From: Bradyrhizobium cajani
GTDB taxonomy: Bacteria > Pseudomonadota > Alphaproteobacteria > Rhizobiales > Xanthobacteraceae
Direction: 5' to 3'
Assembly: GCF_009759665.1 (NCBI RefSeq)
Contig: NZ_WQNE01000015.1
Coordinates: forward strand, 115,195 to 179,194
DNA: 64,000 bases
Shown here: positions 18,469 to 27,256 of the stretch, in pieces
How positions within the stretch are numbered: position 1 is the stretch's first letter
How the letters are laid out: each line of letters begins with the position of its first letter
The notes under the pieces: model-generated
Told to the model about the DNA's origin: nothing
What the model saw: the letters and a program-made list of their open reading frames with translations, nothing else
The model's database searches: none
Translations under genes and position numbers: made by a program

Positions 18469-19086
18469 ATGAGTACGATCGATATCGAAGAGTCTCTCGA
18501 TGCCAGCCGGGCCAGACGCCTGAAGGCCGCAACGAGCGGTCAGCATGACGGCCTTGACGAACAGATCATGGCGCAGAACCCGTTCGCGAACCGCGAACGT
18601 TATGGTCGCTTCGTGACCGTGCAACGTGAATTCCATCGCGACATCGATGGGCTCTACCTCTCTCACGCGCTCGGCCGATTGTTGCCCGGTCTCTCCTCGC
18701 GCCGCCGCCTCGGCCTGATCGAGCAGGATCTGAGCGACCTCGGCATCGTGCCGGCCAGCCTCCGCGACAGGCCCGAATTCGACGGCAAGGGCGCCGACGT
18801 GCCGACGGCGATCGGTTGGCTCTATGTTGCGGAAGGCTCGAATCTCGGCGCGGCGTTTCTGCTCAAAGCGGCCGGAAGACTTGGGCTGTCGGAGTCCTTC
18901 GGAGCCCGTCATCTGGCGGCGGCCCCAGAGGGGCGCGCTGCGCATTGGAGGACGTTCACGATGGCGCTTGACGCCGTGGACCTCTCTGATCCCGAGGAAG
19001 AACGCGCCGTCGCCGGGGCGCGAGCCGCTTTCTCCCGTGTGCAGGAACTGGTGTCCGACCTGCTCGGGCCAGCAGCGGGGACATGA
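18469..19086 (+). CDS. Bacterial heme oxygenase (biliverdin-forming)
   Basis: A 205-residue cytoplasmic protein. The segment KAATSGQHDGLDEQIM holds the probable proximal heme ligand, His26, and the motif GWLYVAEGSNLGAAFLLKAA is typical of PigA/BphO-type bacterial heme oxygenases; the length fits the family. It lies five bases after the exporter gene and one base before exbB, so it is almost certainly co-transcribed with them. It should open imported heme to biliverdin, carbon monoxide and iron, which completes the uptake route inside the operon. No phytochrome is nearby, so a chromophore-supply role is less likely. Confidence 0.9.
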   Translation: MSTIDIEESLDASRARRLKAATSGQHDGLDEQIMAQNPFANRERYGRFVTVQREFHRDIDGLYLSHALGRLLPGLSSRRRLGLIEQDLSDLGIVPASLRDRPEFDGKGADVPTAIGWLYVAEGSNLGAAFLLKAAGRLGLSESFGARHLAAAPEGRAAHWRTFTMALDAVDLSDPEEERAVAGARAAFSRVQELVSDLLGPAAGT

Positions 19087-19087
19087 C

Positions 19088-20050
19088 ATGGCTCGCTCGG
19101 AGAAATGGCGTTGGACGATCACGACGTTCGTTCTGATCGTCGCGCTGGCGTTGGGAGTAGCCAGCGGATTTGCGCAACAGCCGGACACGCCGCCTGCGGC
19201 GAGCCTCGCCGCGCCGGCCGGCCAGCCGGCTTCGGAAGAGGCTGCAGAGACGGTCAAGCCAGCTTCCGCCGCGGTCGCTCCGGCAGCGCGTTCGGAAGCG
19301 TGGTCGCGCAGCCCGGACCCCCGCGCCGGTCTGCCGCACGATCTGTCGCCGCTCGGGATGTTTGCTGCGGCCGATTGGGTGGTCAAGGCCGTGATGGTCG
19401 GGCTCGCCTTTGCCTCGCTCGTCACCTGGATGGTGCTGTTTGCAAAAGCAGTCGAAATTGCCTGCGCCCGGGCCCGGGCCAACCGCGCGTTCGAAATCAT
19501 CATGGCTTCGGAAAGCCTCGCTGTGGCCGACCACGCGCTGGCCGAGCGCGGCGGACCGGCCGCCTTCATGGTGCGATCGGCCAGCGAGGAAATGGCGCGC
19601 TCGGCGGTGGTGCTGGACTATGCCGGAGACGGTGGGCTGAAAGAGCGTGTCGTTTCCCGGCTTGCCCGCATCGAAGCCCAGGCTGGCCGTCGCCTGACTC
19701 GGGGCACGGGGGTGCTGGCGACGATCGGTGCGACCGCACCCTTTGTCGGCCTGTTCGGAACGGTGTGGGGCATCATGAATGCCTTCATCGGCATCTCGCA
19801 TGCGCAGACCACCAATCTCGCGGTGGTCGCGCCGGGCATCGCCGAAGCCTTGCTCGCCACTGCGATGGGCCTCATCGCGGCAATTCCGGCGGTGGTCCTC
19901 TACAACGTGTTCGCTCGCGCCATCACCGGCTACCGGCAATTGCTCGCTGATGCTGCGGCCGGCGTCGAGCGCCTCGTGAGCCTCGATCTCGATTTTCGCA
20001 AAGTTCCGGCCGCTGCAAACCGGGCGGCGCCTCCACTTGCAGCCGAGTAG
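19088..20050 (+). CDS. exbB: ExbB, proton-channel subunit of the TonB energy complex
   Basis: A 320-residue protein. An N-terminal hydrophobic segment (TTFVLIVALALGVASGFA) may be a signal peptide or anchor, followed by a Pro/Ala-rich stretch and three MotA/TolQ/ExbB membrane segments: VVKAVMVGLAFASLVTWMVL, then LATIGATAPFVGLFGTVWGIM and IAEALLATAMGLIAAIPAVVLYN. The extended N-terminus is usual for the ExbB form of many alphaproteobacteria. The ATG at 19088 is one base after the heme oxygenase stop; longer in-frame openings upstream run through that gene. It works with ExbD and TonB, encoded next, to power the outer-membrane heme receptor. Confidence 0.93.
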   Translation: MARSEKWRWTITTFVLIVALALGVASGFAQQPDTPPAASLAAPAGQPASEEAAETVKPASAAVAPAARSEAWSRSPDPRAGLPHDLSPLGMFAAADWVVKAVMVGLAFASLVTWMVLFAKAVEIACARARANRAFEIIMASESLAVADHALAERGGPAAFMVRSASEEMARSAVVLDYAGDGGLKERVVSRLARIEAQAGRRLTRGTGVLATIGATAPFVGLFGTVWGIMNAFIGISHAQTTNLAVVAPGIAEALLATAMGLIAAIPAVVLYNVFARAITGYRQLLADAAAGVERLVSLDLDFRKVPAAANRAAPPLAAE

Positions 20051-20055
20051 ACGTC

Positions 20056-20544
20056 ATGGCCGGAGGGATACGCGAACGCTTCGATGACGGGCTCGAAGAT
20101 AACCACGAGATCAACGTCACGCCGTTCATCGACGTGATGCTCGTGCTGCTCATCATCTTCATGGTGGCGGCCCCTCTCGCGACCGTCGATATCCATGTCG
20201 ACTTGCCGGCGTCGACGGCTCAACCCGCGCCGCGCCCCGAGCGGCCTCTCTATCTGTCGCTGAAGGACGATCTGACGCTCGCTCTCGGCAATGATCCGGT
20301 GGTGCGCGAGCGCCTGCAGGCGGCGATGGACGCCGCAACGCAGGGCAACAAGGACACGCGCGTTTTCGTGCGAGCCGACAAGACGGTTGACTACCAGCAT
20401 CTCATGGAGGTGATGAACCTCCTGCGTGGGGCCGGCTATCTGAAGATCGCACTGGTCGGGCTCGAGACGGCTACGGTGCCGACGGTGGACGTCGTTGCTC
20501 CCGGTCACGGTCAGTCGATGATGCCGGGGACAGGTGGGCCGTGA
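20056..20544 (+). CDS. exbD: ExbD, TonB energy complex subunit
   Basis: A 162-residue protein with a short cytoplasmic start, one membrane segment containing the conserved aspartate (EINVTPFIDVMLVLLIIFMV) and a periplasmic domain (LYLSLKDDLTLALGNDPVVR ... RVFVRADKTVDYQHLMEVMNLLRGAGYLKIALVGLE), which is the standard ExbD/TolR layout. It begins five bases after exbB and overlaps tonB by four bases (GTGA), so translation is probably coupled. Confidence 0.94.
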   Translation: MAGGIRERFDDGLEDNHEINVTPFIDVMLVLLIIFMVAAPLATVDIHVDLPASTAQPAPRPERPLYLSLKDDLTLALGNDPVVRERLQAAMDAATQGNKDTRVFVRADKTVDYQHLMEVMNLLRGAGYLKIALVGLETATVPTVDVVAPGHGQSMMPGTGGP

Positions 20545-21365
20545 GGCGTTCCGGCGGATTTGTCACATCGGGGAATAAGCTCGCGGAGACGGCACTCTGG
20601 GCCTCCGGCGCAGTCTTCACGCTCGTGTTCCATGCAGGGATCGCGGTCTGGCTGCTGCGATCCGAGCCGGTTGTTGCCGCGGCCGATGCGCCGCCTGCCG
20701 CCGTCATGATCGAGTTGGCCGACACGCCGCAGGCGGCGATGACGGAGACGAACGAGCTCACCCCGGCGCTGAAATCCGTCGAGGAAAACGTCGCGCAGCT
20801 TGAGCAAAAGCGGGAGGAGGTACCGAAGGAGCAACCGCCCGAACCGACCATCGAACCCACGCCCGAGCCAGTCGAGCAGGATGTCAGGGAGAAGCCGCCG
20901 CTCCAGGACAAGGCCGAGGTTTCGCTTCCGCCAGCTCCGCCGAAAACGGAAAAGCCAAAGCCGAAGCCAAAACCTCGCAAGGAGCAGACCGCGACGGAAG
21001 CGCACGCGGCAATCCGGGCGCAGGTCCAGGCTCAACAATCAAGCCGCACTGCCGCCGCGCAGACCGCGTCCGGCATCTCCTCCCTGTCGCCTGCCAGTTG
21101 GCAGTCGCTCCTGATGGGGCATCTGGAGCGGCGCAAGCGCTACCCTCCGGGTGCCCAATCGCGCGGCGAGAGCGGCGTTGCCTATGTGCGCTTCACCATC
21201 GACGAGAGGGGTAACGTGCTGTCCGCTAGTCTGGCCCGCTCGGCGGGCTTCGCCGAGCTCGATCAGGAAGTGATCGCGTTGGTGCATCGTGCGTCACCGG
21301 TGCCGGCGCCGCCAGCAGGTGCCAAGCGAATCATCACGGCGCCGGTACGTTTCAGCGCGCGATAG
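20541..21365 (+). CDS. tonB: TonB
   Basis: A 274-residue protein: N-terminal membrane anchor (ALWASGAVFTLVFHAGIAVWLL), a long periplasm-spanning Pro/Glu/Lys-rich segment (runs of EP and KP, residues about 90-150) and a C-terminal TonB domain (LMGHLERRKRYPPGAQSRGE, VAYVRFTIDERGNVLSASL). The GTG start overlaps the exbD stop. It carries energy from ExbBD to the receptor encoded upstream. It is the last gene of the heme set. Confidence 0.94.
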   Translation: MRRSGGFVTSGNKLAETALWASGAVFTLVFHAGIAVWLLRSEPVVAAADAPPAAVMIELADTPQAAMTETNELTPALKSVEENVAQLEQKREEVPKEQPPEPTIEPTPEPVEQDVREKPPLQDKAEVSLPPAPPKTEKPKPKPKPRKEQTATEAHAAIRAQVQAQQSSRTAAAQTASGISSLSPASWQSLLMGHLERRKRYPPGAQSRGESGVAYVRFTIDERGNVLSASLARSAGFAELDQEVIALVHRASPVPAPPAGAKRIITAPVRFSAR

Positions 21366-21592
21366 GCTGATAAATCATCCCGCTTCCGGACCGATAAACT
21401 TCAATATCGCCTCTCGCTCTCGCAACAGGTCGGCTGGCGCCAGTCGATTTGCGCGCAGATGTCCACGGCCGATGCGGAAAATGCGCAGGCCGTTCGTCCC
21501 GGTCAGGGCGATTCCATCCCCACCCCGACGATTGACATGGAATTATTACATGTCTAAAAATATGCAAATCCATATAATTGTGAGATGCCTGA
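21366..21592 (+). promoter_or_regulatory. Promoter/operator region of the Rieske dioxygenase operon
   Basis: TTGACA at 21532-21537 and TAAAAA at 21555-21560 form a 17-base-spaced sigma-70-like promoter. The spacer holds TTACATGT (21546-21553), itself part of the inverted repeat GACATG-N9-CATGTC. Just after the -10 is the inverted repeat TATGC-AAATC-CATAT (21561-21575). The same elements in the same order occur before the IorA-type gene at 31600. This layout suits a MarR-type repressor that is released by an aromatic acid (inference). Confidence 0.55.
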
Positions 21593-22543
21593 ATGGACGC
21601 GCATCCGCTCAAGCTCAAGGTGAGGTCGTGTATCGCGGAAACCCCGCTGGTGCGGAGCCTTGTGCTGGGCGTGGAGGGCGGTGTCGTGCCGCGATGGCAG
21701 GCGGGCGCGCATGTTCGCGTAGGGCTCCCGGACGGAGGAGACCGGCCCTATTCACTGATGGCCCTGCCGGGCCTCACGGACGACGCGCTGGCGCTCGGGG
21801 TCCTGCGCGAGGAGGCCTCGACCGGCGGCTCGCGGTTCATGCATGCGTTGAAGGTCGGCGATGTCGTGAAGGCAACTGCGCCGGTCAATAATTTTCGGCT
21901 TCATGAGGGAGCCTCTCCCGCACGGCTGTTTGCCGGCGGCATCGGCGTCACGCCCATCCTGTCGATGGCGGCTGAGCTGAACGCCCGTGGCAACCCGTAT
22001 CGCCTGCACTACGCGGGCCGCGCGCGGGGGCTGCTGGCGTTCCTGCCGCAGTTGCAGGAGATCTGCCCGAACAGCCTCTCCATCCATTACGACGATGACG
22101 AGTCCCGCCTGGATATCGCGGCGGCGCTCGGCGATGTGCCGGCTGGCTGCCATGTCTACGTCTGCGGCCCCGCGGGCATGATCGACGCGGTGAAGGCGGC
22201 TGCGCTTGCCGGGGGCATCGCGCCGGACCGCATCCATTACGAGCTCTTCAAGGCAGAGCAGCCGAGCTTGCCCGACAAGCCGTTCGAGGTCGAGCTCAAG
22301 TCGACCGGGCAGGTTGTCACCGTGGCAGCCGATCAGACCATCATCCAGGCGCTGGAAGCGGCCGGTCTCGACGTTCTCTACGACTGCCAGCGCGGCGATT
22401 GCGGCATCTGCCAGTGCGGCGTGCTCTCGGGCGTTCCCGATCATCGCGATGTCATTCTCAGCGATGACGAGAAGGCGTCGAACAAGGTCATGCAGATCTG
22501 CGTATCGCGCGCCAAATCGGAACGGCTGGTGTTGGATCTCTGA
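21593..22543 (+). CDS. Ferredoxin-NAD(P)H reductase component of a Rieske oxygenase (VanB/PDR type)
   Basis: A 316-residue electron-transfer protein in three parts: flavin-binding barrel (AGAHVRVGLPDGGDRPYSLM), NAD-binding domain (RLFAGGIGVTPILSMA ... CHVYVCGPAGMIDAV) and a C-terminal plant-type [2Fe-2S] domain (YDCQRGDCGICQCGVL) with the usual cysteine spacing. This order matches the phthalate dioxygenase reductase family. It is the first gene of the operon and should pass electrons from NAD(P)H to the Rieske alpha-beta pair encoded next. The start at 21593 has no strong ribosome-binding site; the flavin domain fixes it approximately. Confidence 0.92.
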   Translation: MDAHPLKLKVRSCIAETPLVRSLVLGVEGGVVPRWQAGAHVRVGLPDGGDRPYSLMALPGLTDDALALGVLREEASTGGSRFMHALKVGDVVKATAPVNNFRLHEGASPARLFAGGIGVTPILSMAAELNARGNPYRLHYAGRARGLLAFLPQLQEICPNSLSIHYDDDESRLDIAAALGDVPAGCHVYVCGPAGMIDAVKAAALAGGIAPDRIHYELFKAEQPSLPDKPFEVELKSTGQVVTVAADQTIIQALEAAGLDVLYDCQRGDCGICQCGVLSGVPDHRDVILSDDEKASNKVMQICVSRAKSERLVLDL

Positions 22544-22562
22544 CGGGAGGCAAGGGGGTACC

Positions 22563-23903
22563 ATGGCGAATTACCGAAACAATGCCTTTGCGATCGAGGC
22601 GCTGGTGCGCCAGGCCGAGGTGCATCGCGACGTCTATGTCGATCCCGAGATCTTCGAGATCGAGATGGAGCATCTGTTCCCGAACAGCTGGGTCTATGTC
22701 GGGCATGCCAGTCAGCTCGCAAAGCCCGGCGATTTCATCACCGCCACGATCGGCCGGCAGCCGGTGATGGCGAGCCGCCATACCGACGGGACCATCCACG
22801 TCTTTTACAACCGCTGCCCGCACAAGGGCGTGAAGATCGCATCCGAACCCTGCGGCCACACCGGAAAATTCTTCCGCTGTCCCTATCACGCCTGGTCGTT
22901 CAAGACCGACGGCTCGCTGCTCGCGATTCCCCTGAAGAAGGGATATGAGGGCACAGGGTTCGGCGATGCGCAGGCCAACGAGGGGTTGTCGAAGATCAAG
23001 AACGTCGTCGTCTATCGCGATTTCATCTTCGCGCAGTTGAACGACAATGGCGTTTCCTTCGAGGATTATTTCGGCGAGAGCCTGTCGACGATCGACAACA
23101 TGGTCGAGCGGTCGCCGGAAGGAAAGCTCGCGGTCGTGGCTGCGCCGATCCGCTACATGCACACCTGCAATTGGAAAATGCTGGTCGAGAACCAGACCGA
23201 CACCTGCCATCCGATGGTGGCGCATGAAAGCTCCGCCGGCACCGCGGTGAAGGTCTGGAAGCGTGAGCAGGGGGATGGCACGGAAACGCCGATGGCGGTA
23301 CAGCTCTACGGGCCTTTCATGAGCCCGTACGAATTCTACGAGCAGAGCGGCATCAGGATCTGGCCCAATGGCCACGGCCATACCGGCGTCGCCAACTCCA
23401 TCCACTCGAACTACTCTGACATCGAAGGCTATCTCGCCCAGATGGTCGCGGCCTATGGCGAGAAGCGCGCGCACGAGATCCTCGGCGAAGTCAGGCACAA
23501 CACCGTCTACTTTCCGAATGTCATGGTGAAGGGCGCCGTCCAGATCCTGCGCAACTTCATCCCGATCGCGGTCGACAAGACGCTGGTCGAAAGCTGGGTC
23601 TATCGCCTGGTCGGCGCGCCCGACAAGCTCTATGAGCGTGCCCTGATGTACAACCGCTTCATCAACGCGCCGACCTCGATCGTCGGTCATGACGACCTCG
23701 AAATGTACGAACGCGCCCAGGAAGGGCTGAAGTCCAACGGCAATCAATGGGTCAACCTCCAGCGCCTCTATGAGGCCGGTGAGCCGGCGGACGTCACCGC
23801 CGTCATCAACGGGACGTCCGAGCGGCAGATGCGGAACCAGTTTCATGCCTGGGCCAAGTTCATGACCATCGACATGGACAAGCGTATCGAGGCCGCGGAA
23901 TGA
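22563..23903 (+). CDS. Rieske non-heme iron aromatic dioxygenase, alpha subunit (candidate indole-3-acetate dioxygenase)
   Basis: A 446-residue protein. The Rieske [2Fe-2S] ligands are visible as CPHKGVKI and CPYHAWSFKTDGSL in the N-terminal third. The mononuclear iron site is expected around ENQTDTCHPMVAHE (two His) with a later Asp. The ATG at 22563 follows GGGAGGCAAGGGGG. The partner beta subunit overlaps its end, and the reductase precedes it. The substrate cannot be read from the motifs. The nearby isatin hydrolase-like, IorAB-like and aminobenzoyl-CoA genes suggest indole-3-acetate as substrate and dioxindole-3-acetate as product, as in the iad-type loci reported for auxin-degrading Variovorax and Bradyrhizobium; salicylate or anthranilate are alternatives. 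Confidence 0.88.
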   Translation: MANYRNNAFAIEALVRQAEVHRDVYVDPEIFEIEMEHLFPNSWVYVGHASQLAKPGDFITATIGRQPVMASRHTDGTIHVFYNRCPHKGVKIASEPCGHTGKFFRCPYHAWSFKTDGSLLAIPLKKGYEGTGFGDAQANEGLSKIKNVVVYRDFIFAQLNDNGVSFEDYFGESLSTIDNMVERSPEGKLAVVAAPIRYMHTCNWKMLVENQTDTCHPMVAHESSAGTAVKVWKREQGDGTETPMAVQLYGPFMSPYEFYEQSGIRIWPNGHGHTGVANSIHSNYSDIEGYLAQMVAAYGEKRAHEILGEVRHNTVYFPNVMVKGAVQILRNFIPIAVDKTLVESWVYRLVGAPDKLYERALMYNRFINAPTSIVGHDDLEMYERAQEGLKSNGNQWVNLQRLYEAGEPADVTAVINGTSERQMRNQFHAWAKFMTIDMDKRIEAAE

Positions 23904-24376
23904 TCACCGAGAAGACCATCACGGACTTCGTCTATCGCGAGGCCGATCTGCTCGACACGATGCAGTGGCAGGCTTGGCTCGATCTGTTTCATCCCGAAGG
24001 GCGTTACTGGATGCCGCTGGAATGGCAGCAGCAGGATCCGGTGCTGCAACCCTCCCTGATGTACGAGGACCTGCTGCTGTTGAAAGTGCGGGTCGAGCGG
24101 CTGGCCGGCGAGCGGACCTTCAGCCAGAAGCCGAAGAGCCGCTGTCATCATCTGCTCCAGGCACCGCAGATCATCGCCTGCGATCCGGAGGCCGGCCTGT
24201 TCAAGGCGCGGACCTCCTACATCTACACGGAGACACGCGGTGATATGCTGGAGCGCTATTCCGGATGGGCCTCGCACGATCTCGTCCGGGTCGGCGATGA
24301 CCTGAAGATCAAGCTCAAGCGCGTCGATCTCGTCAATTTCGACGCGCCGTTCGGCAACATCCAGCTCTTCATGTGA
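23900..24376 (+). CDS. Aromatic ring-hydroxylating dioxygenase, beta (small) subunit
   Basis: A 158-residue protein of the SnoaL-like small-subunit fold: FVYREADLLDTMQWQAWLDL, then GRYWMPLEW, and SRCHHLLQAPQII in the middle, which are typical family positions. Its ATG overlaps the alpha-subunit stop (ATGA). It stabilises the alpha subunit in the hexameric oxygenase and carries no metal. Length and order are normal. Confidence 0.9.
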   Translation: MITEKTITDFVYREADLLDTMQWQAWLDLFHPEGRYWMPLEWQQQDPVLQPSLMYEDLLLLKVRVERLAGERTFSQKPKSRCHHLLQAPQIIACDPEAGLFKARTSYIYTETRGDMLERYSGWASHDLVRVGDDLKIKLKRVDLVNFDAPFGNIQLFM

Positions 24377-24383
24377 GAATGCC

Positions 24384-26000
24384 TTGACCGCTGCGACCAC
24401 CGTTTACGCGCGCTTTCGCGAAACCGCCCTCCGCAGCAGTGAGGCGGGCTTCCTCAACGTTCTGCCGGAGACCGCCGACATCTACGGCATCGCGGCGGGG
24501 GAGATCTCCTATCGCGCCATGCTCGAACGGGTCGAGCGCTGGCGGTCGGCGTTCGCAAGCCGCGGCTACGGCGAGGGCCACCGGGTCGGGCTTCTGCTCC
24601 AGAACCGGCCGGTGTTCATCGAGCTGTGGTTCGCGCTCAATGCGCTCGGCGTCTCCGTCGTGCCGATCAATCCCGACTTACGGATGAGCGAGCTCGAATA
24701 CATCATCGCGCATTCCGAGATGAACGCGGCGTTCGTGCTTGCCGAGCGGCGCGCCGAGGTCGAGACGGCGGCGCGTCAGGCCGGCCGTGCGATTGCGGTG
24801 GTGACCGACACGGACGACGTTCCCGCTCCCTTTGGTGGCGCGCTGGCTGCGACCGCAGGCGACGGCGAAACCGAGTGCGCGCTGCTTTACACGTCGGGAA
24901 CGACCGGGCAGCCGAAGGGCTGCGTGCTCACCAACACCTATTTCCTGCATTCCGGAAACTGGTACCGCGACGTCGGCGGGCTGTGTGGGCTGAAGGCGGA
25001 GGGCGAGCGCATGATCACGCCGCTGCCGCTGTTCCACATGAACGCGATGGCGGTGTCGCTGATGGCGATGCTGTCGGTCGGCGGCAGCCTGACCATGCTC
25101 GATCGCTTCCATCCGCGCAGCTGGTGGAGATCGGTGCGCGAGAGCCGGGCGACCTGCCTGCATTATCTCGGCGTGATGCCCTCGATGCTGATGAGTGCAC
25201 CGGCATCGGAGCAGGACAGGGCCCATGCCGTGCGCTTCGGCTTCGGCGCCGGCGTGGACAAGCTGCTGCACGCCCCGTTCGAAGAGCGTTTCGGCTTTCC
25301 CTTGATCGAAGCCTGGGCGATGACCGAGACGGGCAGCGGCGGCGTGATCGCCGCCAATGTTGAGCCGCGCAAGATCGGCACCAGCTGCTTTGGCCGGCCC
25401 GCGGCAGAGGTGGACATTCGCATCGTCGATGAGAGCGGCAATGATGCGCCGGTGGATGTGCCGGGCGAGCTGCTGGTGCGGCGAGCCGGTGCAGACCCGC
25501 GCTACGGCTTCTTCCGGGAATACCTGAAAAACCCGCAAGCCACCAATGAGGCCTGGGACGGCGGCTGGCTGCACACCGGCGATATCGTGTCGCGCGATGC
25601 GGACGGCGATCTGCATTTCGTCGACCGCAAGAAGAACGTCATCCGCCGCTCCGGCGAGAATATCGCCGCGGTCGAGGTCGAGTCCGTCCTCAACCGCCAT
25701 CCGGCGATCCGGCAGGCTGCGGTTGCGGCGACGCCCGATTCTGTGCGCGGCGACGAGGTCGCGGCCGTCATCATCGCCGAGCAGGCGGGCGCCGATCGGC
25801 TACTCGCCGAGGACATCGTGCGCTGGAGCCTGGAGCAGATGGCCTACTACAAGGCGCCCGGCTGGATCTGCTTCGTCGAGAGCCTGCCGCTGACCGCAAC
25901 CGAGAAGATCCAGCGCGGCGGCCTCAAGGACCATGTGGCGAAGCTGATGGGCGAGGGCGCGTTCTTTGACCTGCGCGAGCTCAAGCGGCGGCAAGTCTGA
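24384..26000 (+). CDS. AMP-forming acyl/aryl-CoA ligase
   Basis: A 538-residue ANL-superfamily enzyme. The P-loop-like motif YTSGTTGQPKG, the ATE motif region EAWAMTETGSGG, the GWLHTGD motif and the hinge and lysine of the C-terminal domain (ATEKIQRGGLKDH) are all present. It starts at a TTG eight bases after the beta subunit. It belongs to the dioxygenase operon, so its acid substrate is probably the dioxygenase product (dioxindole-3-acetate in the proposed scheme) or a later aryl acid such as anthranilate or salicylate. A second ligase lies at 51287; the division of labour cannot be read from the sequence. Confidence 0.88.
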   Translation: MTAATTVYARFRETALRSSEAGFLNVLPETADIYGIAAGEISYRAMLERVERWRSAFASRGYGEGHRVGLLLQNRPVFIELWFALNALGVSVVPINPDLRMSELEYIIAHSEMNAAFVLAERRAEVETAARQAGRAIAVVTDTDDVPAPFGGALAATAGDGETECALLYTSGTTGQPKGCVLTNTYFLHSGNWYRDVGGLCGLKAEGERMITPLPLFHMNAMAVSLMAMLSVGGSLTMLDRFHPRSWWRSVRESRATCLHYLGVMPSMLMSAPASEQDRAHAVRFGFGAGVDKLLHAPFEERFGFPLIEAWAMTETGSGGVIAANVEPRKIGTSCFGRPAAEVDIRIVDESGNDAPVDVPGELLVRRAGADPRYGFFREYLKNPQATNEAWDGGWLHTGDIVSRDADGDLHFVDRKKNVIRRSGENIAAVEVESVLNRHPAIRQAAVAATPDSVRGDEVAAVIIAEQAGADRLLAEDIVRWSLEQMAYYKAPGWICFVESLPLTATEKIQRGGLKDHVAKLMGEGAFFDLRELKRRQV

Positions 26001-26022
26001 GACAAGTCTGAGGGAACCGAGC

Positions 26023-26751
26023 ATGAGCGCGATCCGTACGACACTGGTCACCGGCGGCAATTCGGGGATCGGCGAAGCCCTGGCGAAACGGCTCGTCGAG
26101 AAAGGCCAGCGCGTCGTCTCGGTCGGATTGGAGAAGCCCACCTGGACCCATGATCTGCTCGCCGCCTATTGCGCCGACCTGACCAGCATCGAGGAGACGC
26201 GCGCGATCGCGCAAGCAATCTGCCGCGACCACACGATCGATCGCCTCGTGCACAATGCAGGCATCATCCTGCCGAACCTGCTGCAAAATGCAAAACCCGA
26301 GGACATCCTGACGCTGGCGCAACTGCATCTGGGTGCGCCGATGCAGCTGACCCAGGCCGCAATGGAGGGGATGCGCACGCGCCGCTTCGGCCGCGTCGTG
26401 TTCGTCTCTTCGCGCGCCGCGATGGGGGCGGCGACGCGCTCGGCCTATTCGGCGACCAAGGCCGGTGTGCACGGAATGGCGCGGACCTGGGCGCTCGAGC
26501 TTGCCGCCAGCGGCATCACCGTGAACGTGGTCGCGCCGGGGCCGATCCTCACCGACAATTTCTGGGGCGTCGTCCCGAAGGATTCGGAGCAGCAGGAGCG
26601 GATGGCGCGCAACGTGCCCGTCGGCCGGCTCGGCTCGCGCGAGGACGTCGCGCACGCGATCGAGTTCTTCCTCGACGAGCGCTCGGACTTCGTCACCGGC
26701 CAGGTGCTCTACGTCTGCGGCGGCACCAGCCTCGTCGGCCTCGGTCCCTGA
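26023..26751 (+). CDS. Short-chain dehydrogenase/reductase
   Basis: A 242-residue SDR with the cofactor motif TGGNSGIGEALA, the HNAG motif and the catalytic set Ser (VFVSSRAAMG) and YSATK. The C-terminus (FVTGQVLYVCGGTSL) is the usual ending of the classical family. The ATG at 26023 gives a start directly before the cofactor motif; an earlier opening overlaps the ligase gene. Last gene of the dioxygenase operon, 22 bases after the ligase. Its reaction is unknown; oxidation or reduction of a hydroxyl on the side chain or ring is plausible. Confidence 0.85.
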   Translation: MSAIRTTLVTGGNSGIGEALAKRLVEKGQRVVSVGLEKPTWTHDLLAAYCADLTSIEETRAIAQAICRDHTIDRLVHNAGIILPNLLQNAKPEDILTLAQLHLGAPMQLTQAAMEGMRTRRFGRVVFVSSRAAMGAATRSAYSATKAGVHGMARTWALELAASGITVNVVAPGPILTDNFWGVVPKDSEQQERMARNVPVGRLGSREDVAHAIEFFLDERSDFVTGQVLYVCGGTSLVGLGP

Positions 26752-26759
26752 CGCCTCAT

Positions 26760-27242
26760 TCAGATCTGGTTCTGCCGGATGTTCTCGACCATCTTGGCAA
26801 GCACGCGGGCGCAGACCTCGATCTCGTCGGGGTCGATGCCCGCGATCAGCCGGTCGTAATTGGTCACCATGATCGGCCAGATCTTGCGCAGCAGCGCTTC
26901 GCCCTCCGGCGTCAGCGCCACCACCCGGCGACGCTGGTCCTCCTCGGCGATCTCGCGCATCACGAGGCCCGACGACACCATCGACTCGACCATGCGGCTC
27001 GCAGTCGACTGCTCGGTCACGGCGAGGACGGAGATTTCGTTGACTGTCAGGCTCTTGTGGATGAACAGGACCGACAACGTTCGAAAGACGACATTGTTGA
27101 TGCCGTGCTCGCTGAGATCGCGGTTCTGGTCCAGGTTCCAGCGATTGGCGAGGCGGTTGAACAGATACGGAATGTAGCTATGCAGCTGGTCCCTGGTCCT
27201 GGGCGGACCCGACTTCCACCTGCTCTTGGATTCTTTGGCCAT
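26760..27242 (-). CDS. MarR-family transcriptional regulator (A)
   Basis: A 160-residue winged-helix protein: recognition region ISVLAVTEQSTASRMVESMV and wing EEDQRRRVVALTPEG, the classic MarR D(Q/R)R pattern. It lies 14 bases after a second MarR gene on the same strand, at the tail of the IorAB operon, and converges on the SDR gene with only eight bases between. MarR proteins usually bind aromatic ligands and release their operators. It is a candidate controller of the shared element at 21561 and 31615. Confidence 0.9.
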   Translation of the reverse strand: MAKESKSRWKSGPPRTRDQLHSYIPYLFNRLANRWNLDQNRDLSEHGINNVVFRTLSVLFIHKSLTVNEISVLAVTEQSTASRMVESMVSSGLVMREIAEEDQRRRVVALTPEGEALLRKIWPIMVTNYDRLIAGIDPDEIEVCARVLAKMVENIRQNQI

Positions 27243-27256
27243 TGTCTTTTGCGGCT

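Noticed and set aside
18469..19086. Heme oxygenase as chromophore supplier for a bacteriophytochrome
   Set aside because: No phytochrome gene is in the window, and the gene is embedded in a heme uptake operon.
21593..23903. Vanillate O-demethylase
   Set aside because: The reductase is VanB-like, but the oxygenase has a separate small beta subunit, which vanillate demethylases lack.
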